64,000 bases of DNA from contig JANTQA010000070.1 in NCBI GenBank assembly GCA_027625915.1, forward strand, positions 6,701,001 to 6,765,000, read 5' to 3'. The DNA comes from Anaeramoeba flamelloides (lineage: Eukaryota > Metamonada > Anaeramoebidae). The position numbers and the translations under genes are program-made. Each line of letters opens with the position of its first letter. The first letter of the stretch is position 1. The notes under the pieces are model-generated. The model saw only the letters and a list, made by a program, of their open reading frames with translations. It did no database searches and was not told where the DNA came from. Below, piece after piece: positions 21,006 to 31,192 of the stretch.

Positions 21006-22560
21006 GAAATATAACCAAACCAAATGAAAAATTCCAATTAACAACCCATTATTTATAATTTTTTATTAAATACCAATCTATTAGCCTAAGGCCCATCAAT
21101 TCAGCTTTTTGAAAAAAAAAAGAAAAATAGAAAATAATCATTTTTTAACAAACATTAAATTAATACCAAGCACAAGGACGTATCAGCGAAGAATCAAAAT
21201 AGAAAGTCCTCACCAGACACAAGATAATCTTTTTTTTTTATTTTTCATGGGTATAAACCTTAAGGTTGTTTTATTTGAGATAAGAAATCTCAAATAAGAT
21301 GAATTGGTGAAATTAAGCCATATAATAGATCATTTATTGGTTGTGGAATTTCAATTATTTAACTATAAATTTTTTTGATTAAGCTAGATCCAAAATTTTA
21401 AACACATATTTTTTTATATTTTTTGATAATTTTGATTTCTTTTATTTGAATAAAAAGGAAAACATATACATTTAGCCCAAATATATTATTTCAACTTGAT
21501 TTAATTTTTCGTTTGGATAAATATCGAAAAAATTTTTTATCTTTTTTCTTTATTTTTTGGCATTTTTTCTTTTAACCTTTTCAAAAATAAAAATATGATC
21601 TTATATTTTTTAAAAAACTCCTCTTATTTAGTAGTCTTCAACTTTATTTCAGTATTTTTATCACAATTTAAAGCTTTGATAATATTATAAATTCAAAAAT
21701 TGATTTTTTTACAAATAATTCGAAAAGACAAATAGAGAAGTATCTTTTTTTGTATTTACACTTTTGTCACTGTTTAAGATCAACAACAAAAAAAAAAAAA
21801 AATATATTATTCAAATTTAAAAAGTATAGACTTAATTATTTTTAACATTTTCAAAATGATAGTTAATCAATATATTTCAAATTTCCAGATTATTTTAATA
21901 AATTTTTGAAAAGAAATTTTTTTTTTTCAGATTTATTTTTTAATGATCATTTATCACATTTCCTAATAATTTATTTTTTTGAAATAAAGAATTTATTTAG
22001 CCAAAAAACTATCTAAAAGAGTAAAATTATAAATATTTAAATTAATATACATATTTCTCAATTATTATATAGATTGTTATTTTAAATCTAACTCTTTAAT
22101 ATTTGAACTAAAGTAATGTTGAATAAATAACAAAATAACAAATATGTTAAAAATTAATATCCATTACCTAATAATAATTTCAAAACTGATAAAAAACTTG
22201 ACCAAACGTGTTTTCAATTTACAAAGGTGGATTTAAACACAAAAAATAAAACCTCTTTGGTTTGAACACATTTAATCTAAATTAGTTTTTTTCGAGAAGA
22301 TAACTGATTAATAAGATTAAAAGATCAATCATTTTTCTGGGGATGCACAAACTATCTTTAAAAAATCGAAATTTAGGATTAAAGGATTAATACAATAAAC
22401 AAAAATAATAAAATAATAAAGAATATTAGATTTGAAATTATACAAAATAAAACATATAATTTATCAAATCATTTGTAAAGGATAAAGAAAATAATTACCC
22501 TTTATCAAAATTTCGAAAAGGTAAAATAAAAAAAGGGGAAGTACCACATAGCGCCATATT
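21006..22560. other. AT-rich spacer
   Basis: No supported gene or repeat-family copy. Short plus-strand frames near 21109-21297 are Lys- and Asn-rich with no recognisable features. Confidence 0.45.
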
Positions 22561-22573
22561 GTACCCAACTTTG

Positions 22574-22849
22574 AAGGAATCCAAAAGAATTGTAAAAAAA
22601 TCATAGATTTTGCTCAATTCTTTTAAATTATCAAATAGCTAACTGCAGTTTTAATTATTTCTCGAATTAAAAAAAAAACTGAAAGTGATTTTCTTGAGAT
22701 TTTCTATTTTCTCTGTGAAGTGTTCTATGGGTTTTTTTGAGGTTTTCTATTTTATTTGTGAAGTGTTCTAGGTTTTTTTTTTTAATTTTTGAAATAAACA
22801 GAAAATTTTAATAAATTTCCAGTTTATTTCGAAAAGTAAAAAAAACCTA
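22574..22849. repeat. Two short palindromes (type 1 and type 2), outlying copies
   Basis: At 22574-22640 a type 1 palindrome reads GGAATCCAAAAGAATTG and its complement CAATTCTTTTAAA. At 22769-22849 a type 2 palindrome runs from TAGGTTTTTT through GAAATAAACAGAAAATTTT to CAGTTTATTTCG and AAAAACCTAA. Both types recur inside the importin intron 21-23 kb away. Between them, an imperfect direct repeat of GATTTTCTATTTT..TGTGAAGTGTTCTA occurs twice (22699-22770). No coding sequence. Confidence 0.7.
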
Positions 22850-23122
22850 ACGAAAATATATTAATTTTCAAATCAACAGAAAACTCAGGAAAAGATAAAG
22901 TTTGTAATAGAAAATCAATTCACCATTTTCAATATATATAACATTTTTAACTTTTGAATGGAATTAATTATAACTAAGAGAATAAAACAAAATAAAACAA
23001 AAAAATATTTTTTATTGATAAAAATCTATAAATATTAAAAATTATTATTTTCTAAATCATAATTTATCGAGGTGAATATTTTTTAAAAAAAAAAACAAAA
23101 AAAAACAAACAACGCACAATAA

Positions 23123-26100
23123 TTATAATTCATTATGCATTAAATTTGATTTAAGTTTATTATTTACAACATCATTTTCATTTTCATTCTCAATTTTCAA
23201 TGTATCGCTTTTCAATTTCTGTTTTTTGTAAACTAGAGATTTTAAATCATCTATTTCAATTTTCAATTTGCTAATTTTCAATTGTAAAAATTTAATTTTT
23301 TTTTCCATATTAGTAATCTGTTTTGAAATTCTCAAAACAGCATCTTCGTTTTCTATTTGTTCAATTGCCGCGCTTAATTGCTCTAAATTCTTATTTAATA
23401 GGTACAATTTTTTCCTTTTCCATTTAATTTTTATTAATAAATAGTTTAGAATTATTTGAGGATTTTTTTTTTTAAAAATTAAAAGATCTCTTTTTGTTGT
23501 TATTCCATGATAAATTTTTGGCTTGACATTAGGCTTTATTGTTAAAAAATTTAATTTGTCTTTAATCAATTTTTCTTTTTTTTCAATTTCATTTGTTTTT
23601 AAATATGGATCTTGATAATCTTTTAAAGATTCCTGTATTTGTAATGAATTTGCCAACCAGGCATCTATTTTTTCACAAAATAAAATAAAGCTAGTTGTAA
23701 TATCATTGTCGATATAATACAAAGTCTGGTTTAATTCCTTAATTTCTTCAATACTGTCTTTAATTATGTATTGGATTGATTGAACGGCTTCGGGTCTTTT
23801 ATAATATTCATTTATCCGATGGAATATTATTTTACTTTTGGTATCGATTTGAAACAATTTTAATTTATATTCTTTCACTGTGGTGTCTTTTAATTTATTG
23901 ATATCCAAGTTTTCTAAGGATTCTTGCGTTTCTTCTAACAATTCTATGAATTGATTATATTCGTTTTCTTTTAAAAATTTTTTAAAATTACCTTGAGTGT
24001 CTTGATTAATTTTTTCAAATAATTGGTAAATAGTTATTTCAATTTTATAGATTAATTGCAATTTTTCTTTATTATTTTTTTCAATTGAATCATAATGCTG
24101 TATTTTTTTTTTGGAATTTTCAAATTCTTCACTTGATAAACTAAAGTGGGAAAATCGTTTTATTGTTATTAGATCCAAGATATTTAAATATTTTTTTTTA
24201 TTTTTGTAAATAAAATTATATTCATTGTTATGATTATTCTTGATATTATTTTCATCTTCATTATCGTTGTAATCGAAAATTAATTCGAAATCAGTAATAT
24301 TTATGATACCGTTTAAATCAATATTGATCGTTAATGTTATAAATGGCAATGTTTTTGAATTTTTATTATAATTACCTGATTTTAAAATAGCTTCAATGTT
24401 ATCAAAAGTAACATGAAGTAATTTTTCATTTTTATTTTTAGTAATTTCAATTTCAAGATTATTTTTAAAATTTTGTAATTTCACTTTTTTTATTGAAGGC
24501 AAATCATGAAATTTATTGAAAATGAAAAATTCATTATCCTTGTCATTGCTACGATCTTGATTATTTTCTCTGTGATTTTCATCATCACCATCAACAGGGT
24601 CAACAGCGTCAACAGGGTCAACTGCATCAACAGGGTCAACTGCATCAACAGCATCATCACCATCAACAGTGTCAACTGCATCAACAGAGCCAACAGCGTC
24701 AACTGCATCAACAGTGTCAACAGCAGCATCATCATTACCAACGTTATTAAGGGTGTTTTTGGCATTTGCTTTTTTGACTTTAATCCAAACGTCATGGGTT
24801 AAAATATCGGTTATTTCAATTTCAGGTGTACTAAATTGGGCACTGTTACTAATGGCGTAAATACCCGCGCCCAAAGCAACCCCTTCATCTAAATTAACAC
24901 TTTCTCTTGTAATAACTTTAGTATTTTTAAAATAATTTTCAATTTTTTTTTTAATTATTGGAATCCTTGAAGAACCACCACCAAGTTCGATTGAGTGGAT
25001 ACTGTTTCGGTTAATCCCAGTTTTCAACAAAATTTGATCGATGATTAAGGTTACCCGATTCCAAAGCGGCTGCCCAATTAAATTTTCAAATTCCTTTCGA
25101 GTTAAAACATAAGACCAACCATGAAACCCATCTAGGGTAATGACAGTCTGCTTATTGATTGACAAAATGTGTTTCCATTTTGGGATTGACGATGATATTT
25201 TGTGAACAAATAATTCCACTTCCTTCATGCCAATTAATTTTTTATTCTTTTTCAAATAATTTGTGTAATTGTCGACGAGAAGGTTAAAAATCTCATCATC
25301 GAAATGGTTTCCACACAAGACGCGATCGTTTTCAACTGCAATTACTTTAATATATCCTTTCTTCATGATTGGATAGATATTTTTTCTTTTTTTGGCATTA
25401 TACATTGGGACAGTCTTTGCGTTAGCTGCCTTAATTTCAATAATACTTACAGTTGTGCTTGAAGCGCCAATTTGAAAGAACAGCACCCTTCGCGGCTGTG
25501 CTGTTAATTCATTCAATTTGCTTGTGGTATAGCGCAGGGCCAATGCAGAATAATCATTGAGTAATGAAACTTGCCCGAATTTTGCCAACTTGGCAGAATT
25601 TAAAACTGCGCTCCGTTCAATGGGCCCAAAATAGCTTGGGACGGAGATCACAGCATTAAGGAATTTGAAACCGGTATGCTCTTGTTCGTAATTGTCACTC
25701 AGAAAATTGTTTGCCAAAGTTTGAGTGTATGAAAAAAACATTGCTATTAATTCCTCCTTGGTAAATTCCAAATAACACCCTTCATCAATTTTTTCGTTAT
25801 TATTGTTCTTGTCATTGCGGCTTGAGAAATCTTGAAATTTGCTTGTTGGTGTACAGGTCTCAAAATAATTGTCCTTGTCTTGGATTTTAAGAACAACAGT
25901 TTTCTTTTCTTCATCCCAAGAATATTGTTCATTCTGTTTGAAATCTGAACCAAGATATTTTTCTTTAGTAGAAATGCCAATTAGCTCTTTGCTTTGCTTT
26001 ATCACACTCAAAGGGTATTTAACCTCAACCTCAGATGCAGACATCCCAAATGTTCGTTCACCATTATGAAACGCAATGGCAGTGGGTATTTTCCGTGAGC

Positions 26101-26263
26101 CAAATCGATCAAGCGCAATTTGAAGTGGCTTGCCTTGTTCTTTGACAGAGACCTTGATCGAATTTGCTCCAAAGTCGATCCCTAAAACTGTACCAAAGAC
26201 TTGAGAGGAGAGAAAACATAAATTAAATAATAAGAAAAGAGTCAGTAATTTATGGTTTCTCAT
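23123..26263 (-). CDS. ER-lumenal Hsp70, GRP170/HYOU1/Lhs1 type
   Basis: A single-exon protein of 1,046 residues. Residues 1-24 are a hydrophobic signal peptide. The ATPase domain follows to about 480: VLGIDFGANSIKVSVKE (phosphate loop 1), AVISVPSYFGPIERSAV, and IELGGGSSRIPIIKK (adenosine motif). The substrate-binding beta domain carries an acidic repeat loop of VDAVDP/VDTVDGDD units at about 509-561, encoded by a 12-18-bp minisatellite. A long Lys/Asn/Glu-rich helical C-terminus follows and ends in HNEL, an HDEL/NDEL-like ER retrieval signal. Length, signal peptide, acidic loop and retrieval tail all fit GRP170, which exchanges nucleotide for BiP and holds unfolded chains in the ER. BiP itself would be about 650 residues. 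The start is the first ATG, directly before the signal peptide. No intron is needed. Confidence 0.93.
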   Translation of the reverse strand: MRNHKLLTLFLLFNLCFLSSQVFGTVLGIDFGANSIKVSVKEQGKPLQIALDRFGSRKIPTAIAFHNGERTFGMSASEVEVKYPLSVIKQSKELIGISTKEKYLGSDFKQNEQYSWDEEKKTVVLKIQDKDNYFETCTPTSKFQDFSSRNDKNNNNEKIDEGCYLEFTKEELIAMFFSYTQTLANNFLSDNYEQEHTGFKFLNAVISVPSYFGPIERSAVLNSAKLAKFGQVSLLNDYSALALRYTTSKLNELTAQPRRVLFFQIGASSTTVSIIEIKAANAKTVPMYNAKKRKNIYPIMKKGYIKVIAVENDRVLCGNHFDDEIFNLLVDNYTNYLKKNKKLIGMKEVELFVHKISSSIPKWKHILSINKQTVITLDGFHGWSYVLTRKEFENLIGQPLWNRVTLIIDQILLKTGINRNSIHSIELGGGSSRIPIIKKKIENYFKNTKVITRESVNLDEGVALGAGIYAISNSAQFSTPEIEITDILTHDVWIKVKKANAKNTLNNVGNDDAAVDTVDAVDAVGSVDAVDTVDGDDAVDAVDPVDAVDPVDAVDPVDGDDENHRENNQDRSNDKDNEFFIFNKFHDLPSIKKVKLQNFKNNLEIEITKNKNEKLLHVTFDNIEAILKSGNYNKNSKTLPFITLTINIDLNGIINITDFELIFDYNDNEDENNIKNNHNNEYNFIYKNKKKYLNILDLITIKRFSHFSLSSEEFENSKKKIQHYDSIEKNNKEKLQLIYKIEITIYQLFEKINQDTQGNFKKFLKENEYNQFIELLEETQESLENLDINKLKDTTVKEYKLKLFQIDTKSKIIFHRINEYYKRPEAVQSIQYIIKDSIEEIKELNQTLYYIDNDITTSFILFCEKIDAWLANSLQIQESLKDYQDPYLKTNEIEKKEKLIKDKLNFLTIKPNVKPKIYHGITTKRDLLIFKKKNPQIILNYLLIKIKWKRKKLYLLNKNLEQLSAAIEQIENEDAVLRISKQITNMEKKIKFLQLKISKLKIEIDDLKSLVYKKQKLKSDTLKIENENENDVVNNKLKSNLMHNEL
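24590..24735. repeat. In-frame minisatellite encoding the GRP170 acidic loop
   Basis: Plus-strand units of CAACAG(G/T)GTCAACAGC and CAACTGCATCAACAGG-type are repeated about nine times. On the minus strand they read as Val-Asp-Ala-Val-Asp and Val-Asp-Pro steps. Period multiples of 3 keep the GRP170 frame, so length changes here would alter only the loop. Confidence 0.9.
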
Positions 26264-26474
26264 CTTTGAAATTCCGAGTTTTAGTTTTTTATTTTTGTTC
26301 CCTAGGAATAAAATGTAAAAAATGTTTTTTTATTTAAGGGTTATGATAAAATACTAGATTGTAAAATAAATCTTTAAAGCAAATTAAATATCATATCGGG
26401 TATAAGACTTTATATATGATTTGGCTTTTTAAAAACGAGAAGAAACAAAAAATATTATTCTATGGTCGATGAAG
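26264..26474. promoter_or_regulatory. Upstream region of the GRP170 gene
   Basis: Between the GRP170 start codon and the family M element that begins near 26475. This about 210-bp stretch is the only non-repeat sequence immediately 5' of the gene and should hold core promoter elements. I see no motif that I can name with confidence. Confidence 0.3.
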
Positions 26475-27235
26475 GACCAGTATTCAGGGAATAAAACTAA
26501 TGTTTTAAAAAAACCATTACTTTTTTCTTCTTGTCCCAATATAACAAATAATTGACCACTCAATAGTATACCCAACTAAAATCAATTTGGAAAGTTCAAT
26601 TTATTGAATATTTTGAGTCTATTTAAAGGATTATCTAAAATTAAGTCACCATTGGGTTCTTAAGAATTAAAACATTGATGAATTAGATTCTTTCTCACTT
26701 TAGATCCTGAAGAACTATAAAATTTTCAACAATTTTTTGGAAAAGATAATTGTGCCAGATCAGATACTTAATTAGAAGATGGAAGTAAAAACAATAACAT
26801 AGCCATATTTCTTCTAATTCTATTTTTTAGAGGTTTTTATTGGAAACTCGAGAATACTTCAATTAGAAGAAATATGGTTTGGTTTCAGGTTTTGTTACTA
26901 TACCCCCAATCAAGTATATAGTCTGGCTAAATTACCTAATTATAAAATTTCAAAATTTTAGAGTTCTTCGGGATCTAAAGTGATAAAGAATCTAATTCAT
27001 CAAAGTTTTAATTTGTAAGAACCCACTGGTGGCTTAATTTTAGACAGTTCTTAAAAAATGAAGTGAATTTGTTAAAATTGTATTTAATTATTCATGGTAT
27101 TTTTGAGAAATATTATATTTTTGGTTTGGTATTTAAAGAATTTCTTTTTTAAAAGTTGAAAAACTTACAAATTTGATCCTTCTTTTTAGAATTTCTTTTT
27201 TAAAGTCCTAGTACCAGTATAAAAGCAAAAAATGT
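26475..27235. mobile_element. Family M MITE copy 4, split by a nested element
   Basis: The left part (CAATAGTATACCCAACTAAA then ATCAATTTGGAAAG) and right part (TACAAATTTGATCCTTC, TTTTTAGAATTTCTTTTTTAAA, CCAGTA) align with the copy at 18111-18579. They are separated by the 409-bp palindromic element at 26635-27043. The outer ends are worn and the right end is not clear. It lies just upstream of the GRP170 gene. Confidence 0.65.
26635..27043. mobile_element. Nested inverted-repeat element N
   Basis: The left end CTAAAATTAAGTCACCATTG is mirrored by the right end reversed, CTAAAATTAAGCCACCAGTG. Pairing continues for about 100 bp through GATGAATTAGATTCTTT and CACTTTAGATCC. It interrupts family M copy 4, so it inserted later. 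In the centre a second short inverted pair (ATAGCCATATTTCTTC and GAAGAAATATGG) is present. No coding capacity. Confidence 0.85.
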
Positions 27236-27338
27236 CCATTTTTTTTTTTTTTTTTCATTTATTTTTTAAATTCTAAAAATTACAGTTTTGAACCAAGTGT
27301 TTGGATAGGTTTGAATAGTAATAATTTTTACATTTCAG

Positions 27339-27542
27339 GCAATCTTTTGGTACTTGAGGTTTTTGAAAAGGGAGATTGAAAAAAAAATGGATATTTTTAG
27401 TTTTTATACTGGGACTAGGGTTTTAAGAGTAGAACTTTATGAAAACAATAACAAATTTAGTTATGGTTTATTTTTGGTTTTGTTTATAATTACATGTGGG
27501 ATACTATTTTTAAAAAGAAGGGAAGTGCCTTCCCTGAAATAA
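27339..27542 (+). CDS. Candidate orphan terminal exon encoding a C-terminal membrane anchor
   Basis: After a good acceptor (ACATTTCAG) a 67-codon frame runs to TAA. It has balanced composition (WYLRFLKREIEKK, FYTGTRVLRVELYENN), a hydrophobic helix (YGLFLVLFIITCGILFL) and a short basic tail. It looks more like real coding sequence than the A/T-tract frames around it. No upstream partner exon is apparent: the space to the GRP170 start is almost all MITE. It could be a stranded exon, a remnant or chance. Family not recognised. Confidence 0.3.
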   Translation, partial: AIFWYLRFLKREIEKKMDIFSFYTGTRVLRVELYENNNKFSYGLFLVLFIITCGILFLKRREVPSLK

Positions 27543-28317
27543 TGTTTTTACTAAGCCTCATGTATTTTTTAACAATGATCATCATTTATTTTATAAATAG
27601 ATCCAATTTTATTTATTCTCATTATATTTTCAAAGAGATAAACAATAATTAAATATAGTATTGATTTATTTTTTGATTATGATTAGTTTTTTAAATTTCT
27701 TTTATTTTATATTTTTATTTTTTCTCAAAATTCTTTTTTTCAATAAAGAAGAGTTATTTTCTATCTGAATCAATAAAATCTTTTGTTAGAATAAACGAAT
27801 TATTTGAATCATCTATGTATGAAATAAATAAATAAAAATGTTAAAATTGTATTGTTTTCTTTTAATAACTATACACTATCAACCCTTTAAGAATATTTTA
27901 AGATTCTTTTTTTCTTTACAAGATGTAAAAAAGGGTTTTTTTCTGGTTAAAAAGTTAACTAACAATTCAGATTTCAGAAATAAGGTAATAGGAGACAAAG
28001 TGTGCTTATTATTTTTTTCAAAAGAAAATTAAAATGTGCCATAATTTTACTGTGAAACAAAAATATTCAAAATAGATGAATTTATTTTTACTTGGTTCAA
28101 AGGGGAATTTAATATCCATTGAATAAAAATTACAAAATCTTCTTTTTTTTTTCTAATAAAAACTAATTTGATAATGATCAAAAAAAAAATTAAACTAAAA
28201 TATTTTATTGATTTCTGATAAAAACAATTAGAATTATTATTTTTTTATCATTTTGAATAAATAATTTCTAAAAAATTCATATTTGGGTTTAATAATTTAT
28301 AAGAATTTTTAAAGAAA
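27543..28317. other. AT-rich spacer
   Basis: No supported feature. A plus-strand frame at 27838-28032 is Phe/Leu/Lys-rich and lacks recognisable motifs. Confidence 0.4.
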
Positions 28318-28875
28318 TTAAACATTATTTCACTCAAAGGGGCCCAACCAAAAATGAATAAGTAACTTTATTTTTAATAATCGACCAAAATTGGATTTTT
28401 TAGAAATACGAGAAATAATAAACTTCATATTAGAGTCGATAATCATAAAAGAAAACCCTGAAAAAACCATAAATTTCAAAAAAAAAGATGTCAAAAAAAT
28501 ATTTGGGGCTCTTTCATTGGAACTTCTCGTGCAAAATTCTCAATTTCTTTGGGAAATTAAAATTGTTAACAATAAGATTTTTTAATTGTAAATGTATGAC
28601 TTTTAAAATAACAAACAAACCCTAACTTTTCTTAATGTTAATTTGGGGTTTCAAAATTTTTTTTTTCAAATTTAATTTGCAAAAAAAAAAAGAAAAGAAG
28701 AAAAAAAAAAGCTAGAATGTAAAAGTATAAAATAAAAAAATTAATTTGCAAAAATTAGAAAAAATGATTAGATCTAACTTTTCAAATTTCCGTTTGAGAA
28801 GAATAATGAATAAAACTCATAGAATGGGTTCTATTTCTTCAATAAAACTGGGGCGATTTGACTGAAAAAGAGTTT
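28318..28875. mobile_element. Family K inverted-repeat element, copy 3
   Basis: 558 bp, aligning end to end with 16844-17412. The left end, TTAAACATTATTTCACTCAA then AGGGGCCCA, is slightly worn; the right end is ACTGAAAAAGAGTTT. Interior blocks such as ATACGAGAAATAATAAACTT and CTTCTCGTGCAAAATTC are kept. By eye it is about 85% identical to copy 2. No coding capacity; a frame at 28391-28585 only reads through it. Confidence 0.85.
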
Positions 28876-30087
28876 GCATTTTTATCAAAAGTTCAATATA
28901 TGAAATTCTAATATTGATATTTTAGTACAAAAATAAAAATACCAATAATTGTGATACTTTTATATTTTCTTTTTGAATTAAAAAAATTTTTCCTTTTCGT
29001 AATTTATATTTATCTGTAACCCAATCAAAAGTCCAAAAGTTAAATTAAAAGGTGTACATTTTGATTTAGTACATTTTTTGTATGGAATCTCTCTATATAA
29101 TTGGTATACTCTTAACTAAAAGTTGTGATAAAAAAATATTTATTCATACTTGTAATAGATGAGTTTTGTAGAATTAAAAAAAATTTCGGTATTAGGTGCA
29201 TTCTGCCACTTTTGAGTAATTCAGTCTAAATAAAATTGAATATTAAAAATTATTTCTTTAAGAAAATAACTAGATAATTTAAATAAATATGGGAATTGAT
29301 TTATCAAAGCGAAATCTATTTACAAACCAAATAAAAAAATTGGAAATCAAAAAAATGAAAAAATTGATCAAAAAAAAAAATTAATAAAAATCATTTATTT
29401 CTTGATCCCATCTATAAAATTTTACACAATTACTTATTCTTTATTTGGTTTTATTTTATATTCTTTATTAAAATAATTGTGTTTGGAGAATTTTTGATAA
29501 ACACATTACTGTTTATTTCGAAAGAATTTCTTAAAATGAATTTAAAAATGCTATTTTCATTTAATTCATCTAATTTTTGGTCCGAAAATAAGATATTTTT
29601 TTAATTCTTCTTAAGAATAATTATTTATTGGACAAATTCGTTTGATTTTATAATTATTTATTTTCCATAAAAACGAGAACGTAAAATAATTCTTAAATCT
29701 GATTACAATTTTTTCTTGAATTTTTCAATTATTTTAATTTGAATATTTTGCAACTGTTTTTTGATTCCAAGAATTCAACACCTTTATTGTAATTTTTGAA
29801 ATAGTATTCTTTGTTTTGGCTTAGTTTGATACAAATATATTAAAAAAGAATTTTGAAAGCAAATTTGCTTTCAAAAAAGGTTTTTTAAAATAATAATAAA
29901 TAGTAAAGGGGTGAGAAATTCAAGTAAAAAATAGTTTGTATTCATACAATCTAAGAAGATAAAGTAAAATAATCTTTGAAAATAGACTTTTATCGATTTT
30001 TTTTTTTTTCATTCTTTGATTTCAACAAATTTATTTGGAATGGTGATCTTTCGTGTTTGGTCTTCTAAAAGAAAATATTTGTTTCAG
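28876..30087. other. AT-rich spacer
   Basis: No supported exon, repeat-family copy or RNA. A small hairpin GAAAGCAAATTTGCTTTC lies at 29858-29875. Confidence 0.4.
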
Positions 30088-30503
30088 ATACACACCTTTT
30101 CGGGTATATGTTTTTGGTTTACTCTTTGATTAATTTCAATCATTCGTATAAGTACATGTCTAGATCCAAAACCAAATTTAATAAAACCAAAATTTTTATC
30201 AAAAAAATGTTCATAAAATTGAAAAATGAAAGATTCAATTCTGAATTACTTTGGGCTCTTTTCACGAACAGACTGGTGAATGGGATTTTGGTTTCAAAGT
30301 TTCAATATCTAGTGGCACTCAAAAAAAAAGATATATCAGTAATGTTCACAGAATTAAAAATTGTCAAATTGGTAAAATGTACTTACTTCCTTTATAAAAA
30401 AAAATATACGAAAAACAATGGCCCAAAAAAATTATTAAATTCTCCCAAAATACTTTTTGAAAACCTGGAAAATTTAACCTTTAAAAGAAAAAAAGACTTT
30501 TAA
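30088..30503 (+). CDS. Hypothetical basic protein or terminal exon
   Basis: The frame is open from a TTTCAG acceptor-like site at 30087 to TAA at 30503; the first ATG is at 30108 (131 residues) with another at 30156. The protein is strongly basic and of mixed composition (RFNSELLWALFTNRLVNGIL, VSKFQYLVALKKKDISVM, VKLVKCTYFLYKKKY), with a G+C content above its surroundings over 30230-30400. That favours real or once-real coding sequence. No domain is recognised and no signal peptide is clear. The Ras gene is on the opposite strand about 700 bp away, with tail-to-tail arrangement. Confidence 0.4.
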
Positions 30504-31192
30504 ATTTGGATTATTTTTAAATAATTATTAATACCACAATCTTAATTCTTACAGTGGTTTATTAACAACCCAAAGACTAAATATATCAATAGACTTTACA
30601 ATCATTTCTCAATTTTTTTAAATATTTTCAAATAAAAACATTAATTCAAATTAATAATTATACTAAAAAAATAATAATAGCTAAATAAAAAATCAAATAA
30701 CTTCATTAAAATAATAACAGTACATTGGTTATACTCTTAAGAATTTAAAAATAATATTACCTAATTTTTTAGATTTCAAGAAGAAATTTAATAAATATTG
30801 TTGAATAAAATAAATATATCAATTTTTTTCTGATCTTCAAGTGACTCAATATTTGATTTATTTTTTCTTGTATTTTTAAAATAGGATTAAATTTTCAATG
30901 TTTTTTGTTACTATAAACTAATAATAATTACCGAAAGTGAGGTTTCCTAAAAATGCAAATCTCTTTTGCAAATTTTTCATTTTATTTTTCAATTCAAAAA
31001 ATCAAATAAAAAGGATCCGATGTTTATATACCGAAAATTAATTGAGTGAAAAAATGAATTCTTCTTTTAAGAAATGACAAATCATTTCTCTAAAGTTGAT
31101 ATGGAGTTTCTTTGTCAAACACCAATCGAATATTTGAGTAAACAAGTGCTTTATTATCTTTGAGAGGGAAAATAAATAAGATTTACTGGTAA
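30504..31192. other. Convergent intergenic spacer
   Basis: AT-rich DNA between the plus-strand hypothetical frame and the 3' end of the minus-strand Ras gene. No supported feature. Confidence 0.4.

Noticed and set aside
24490-24860. Leu/Met-rich and Asn/Thr-rich frames overlapping the GRP170 loop
   Set aside because: Shadows of the VDAVDP minisatellite in other frames.
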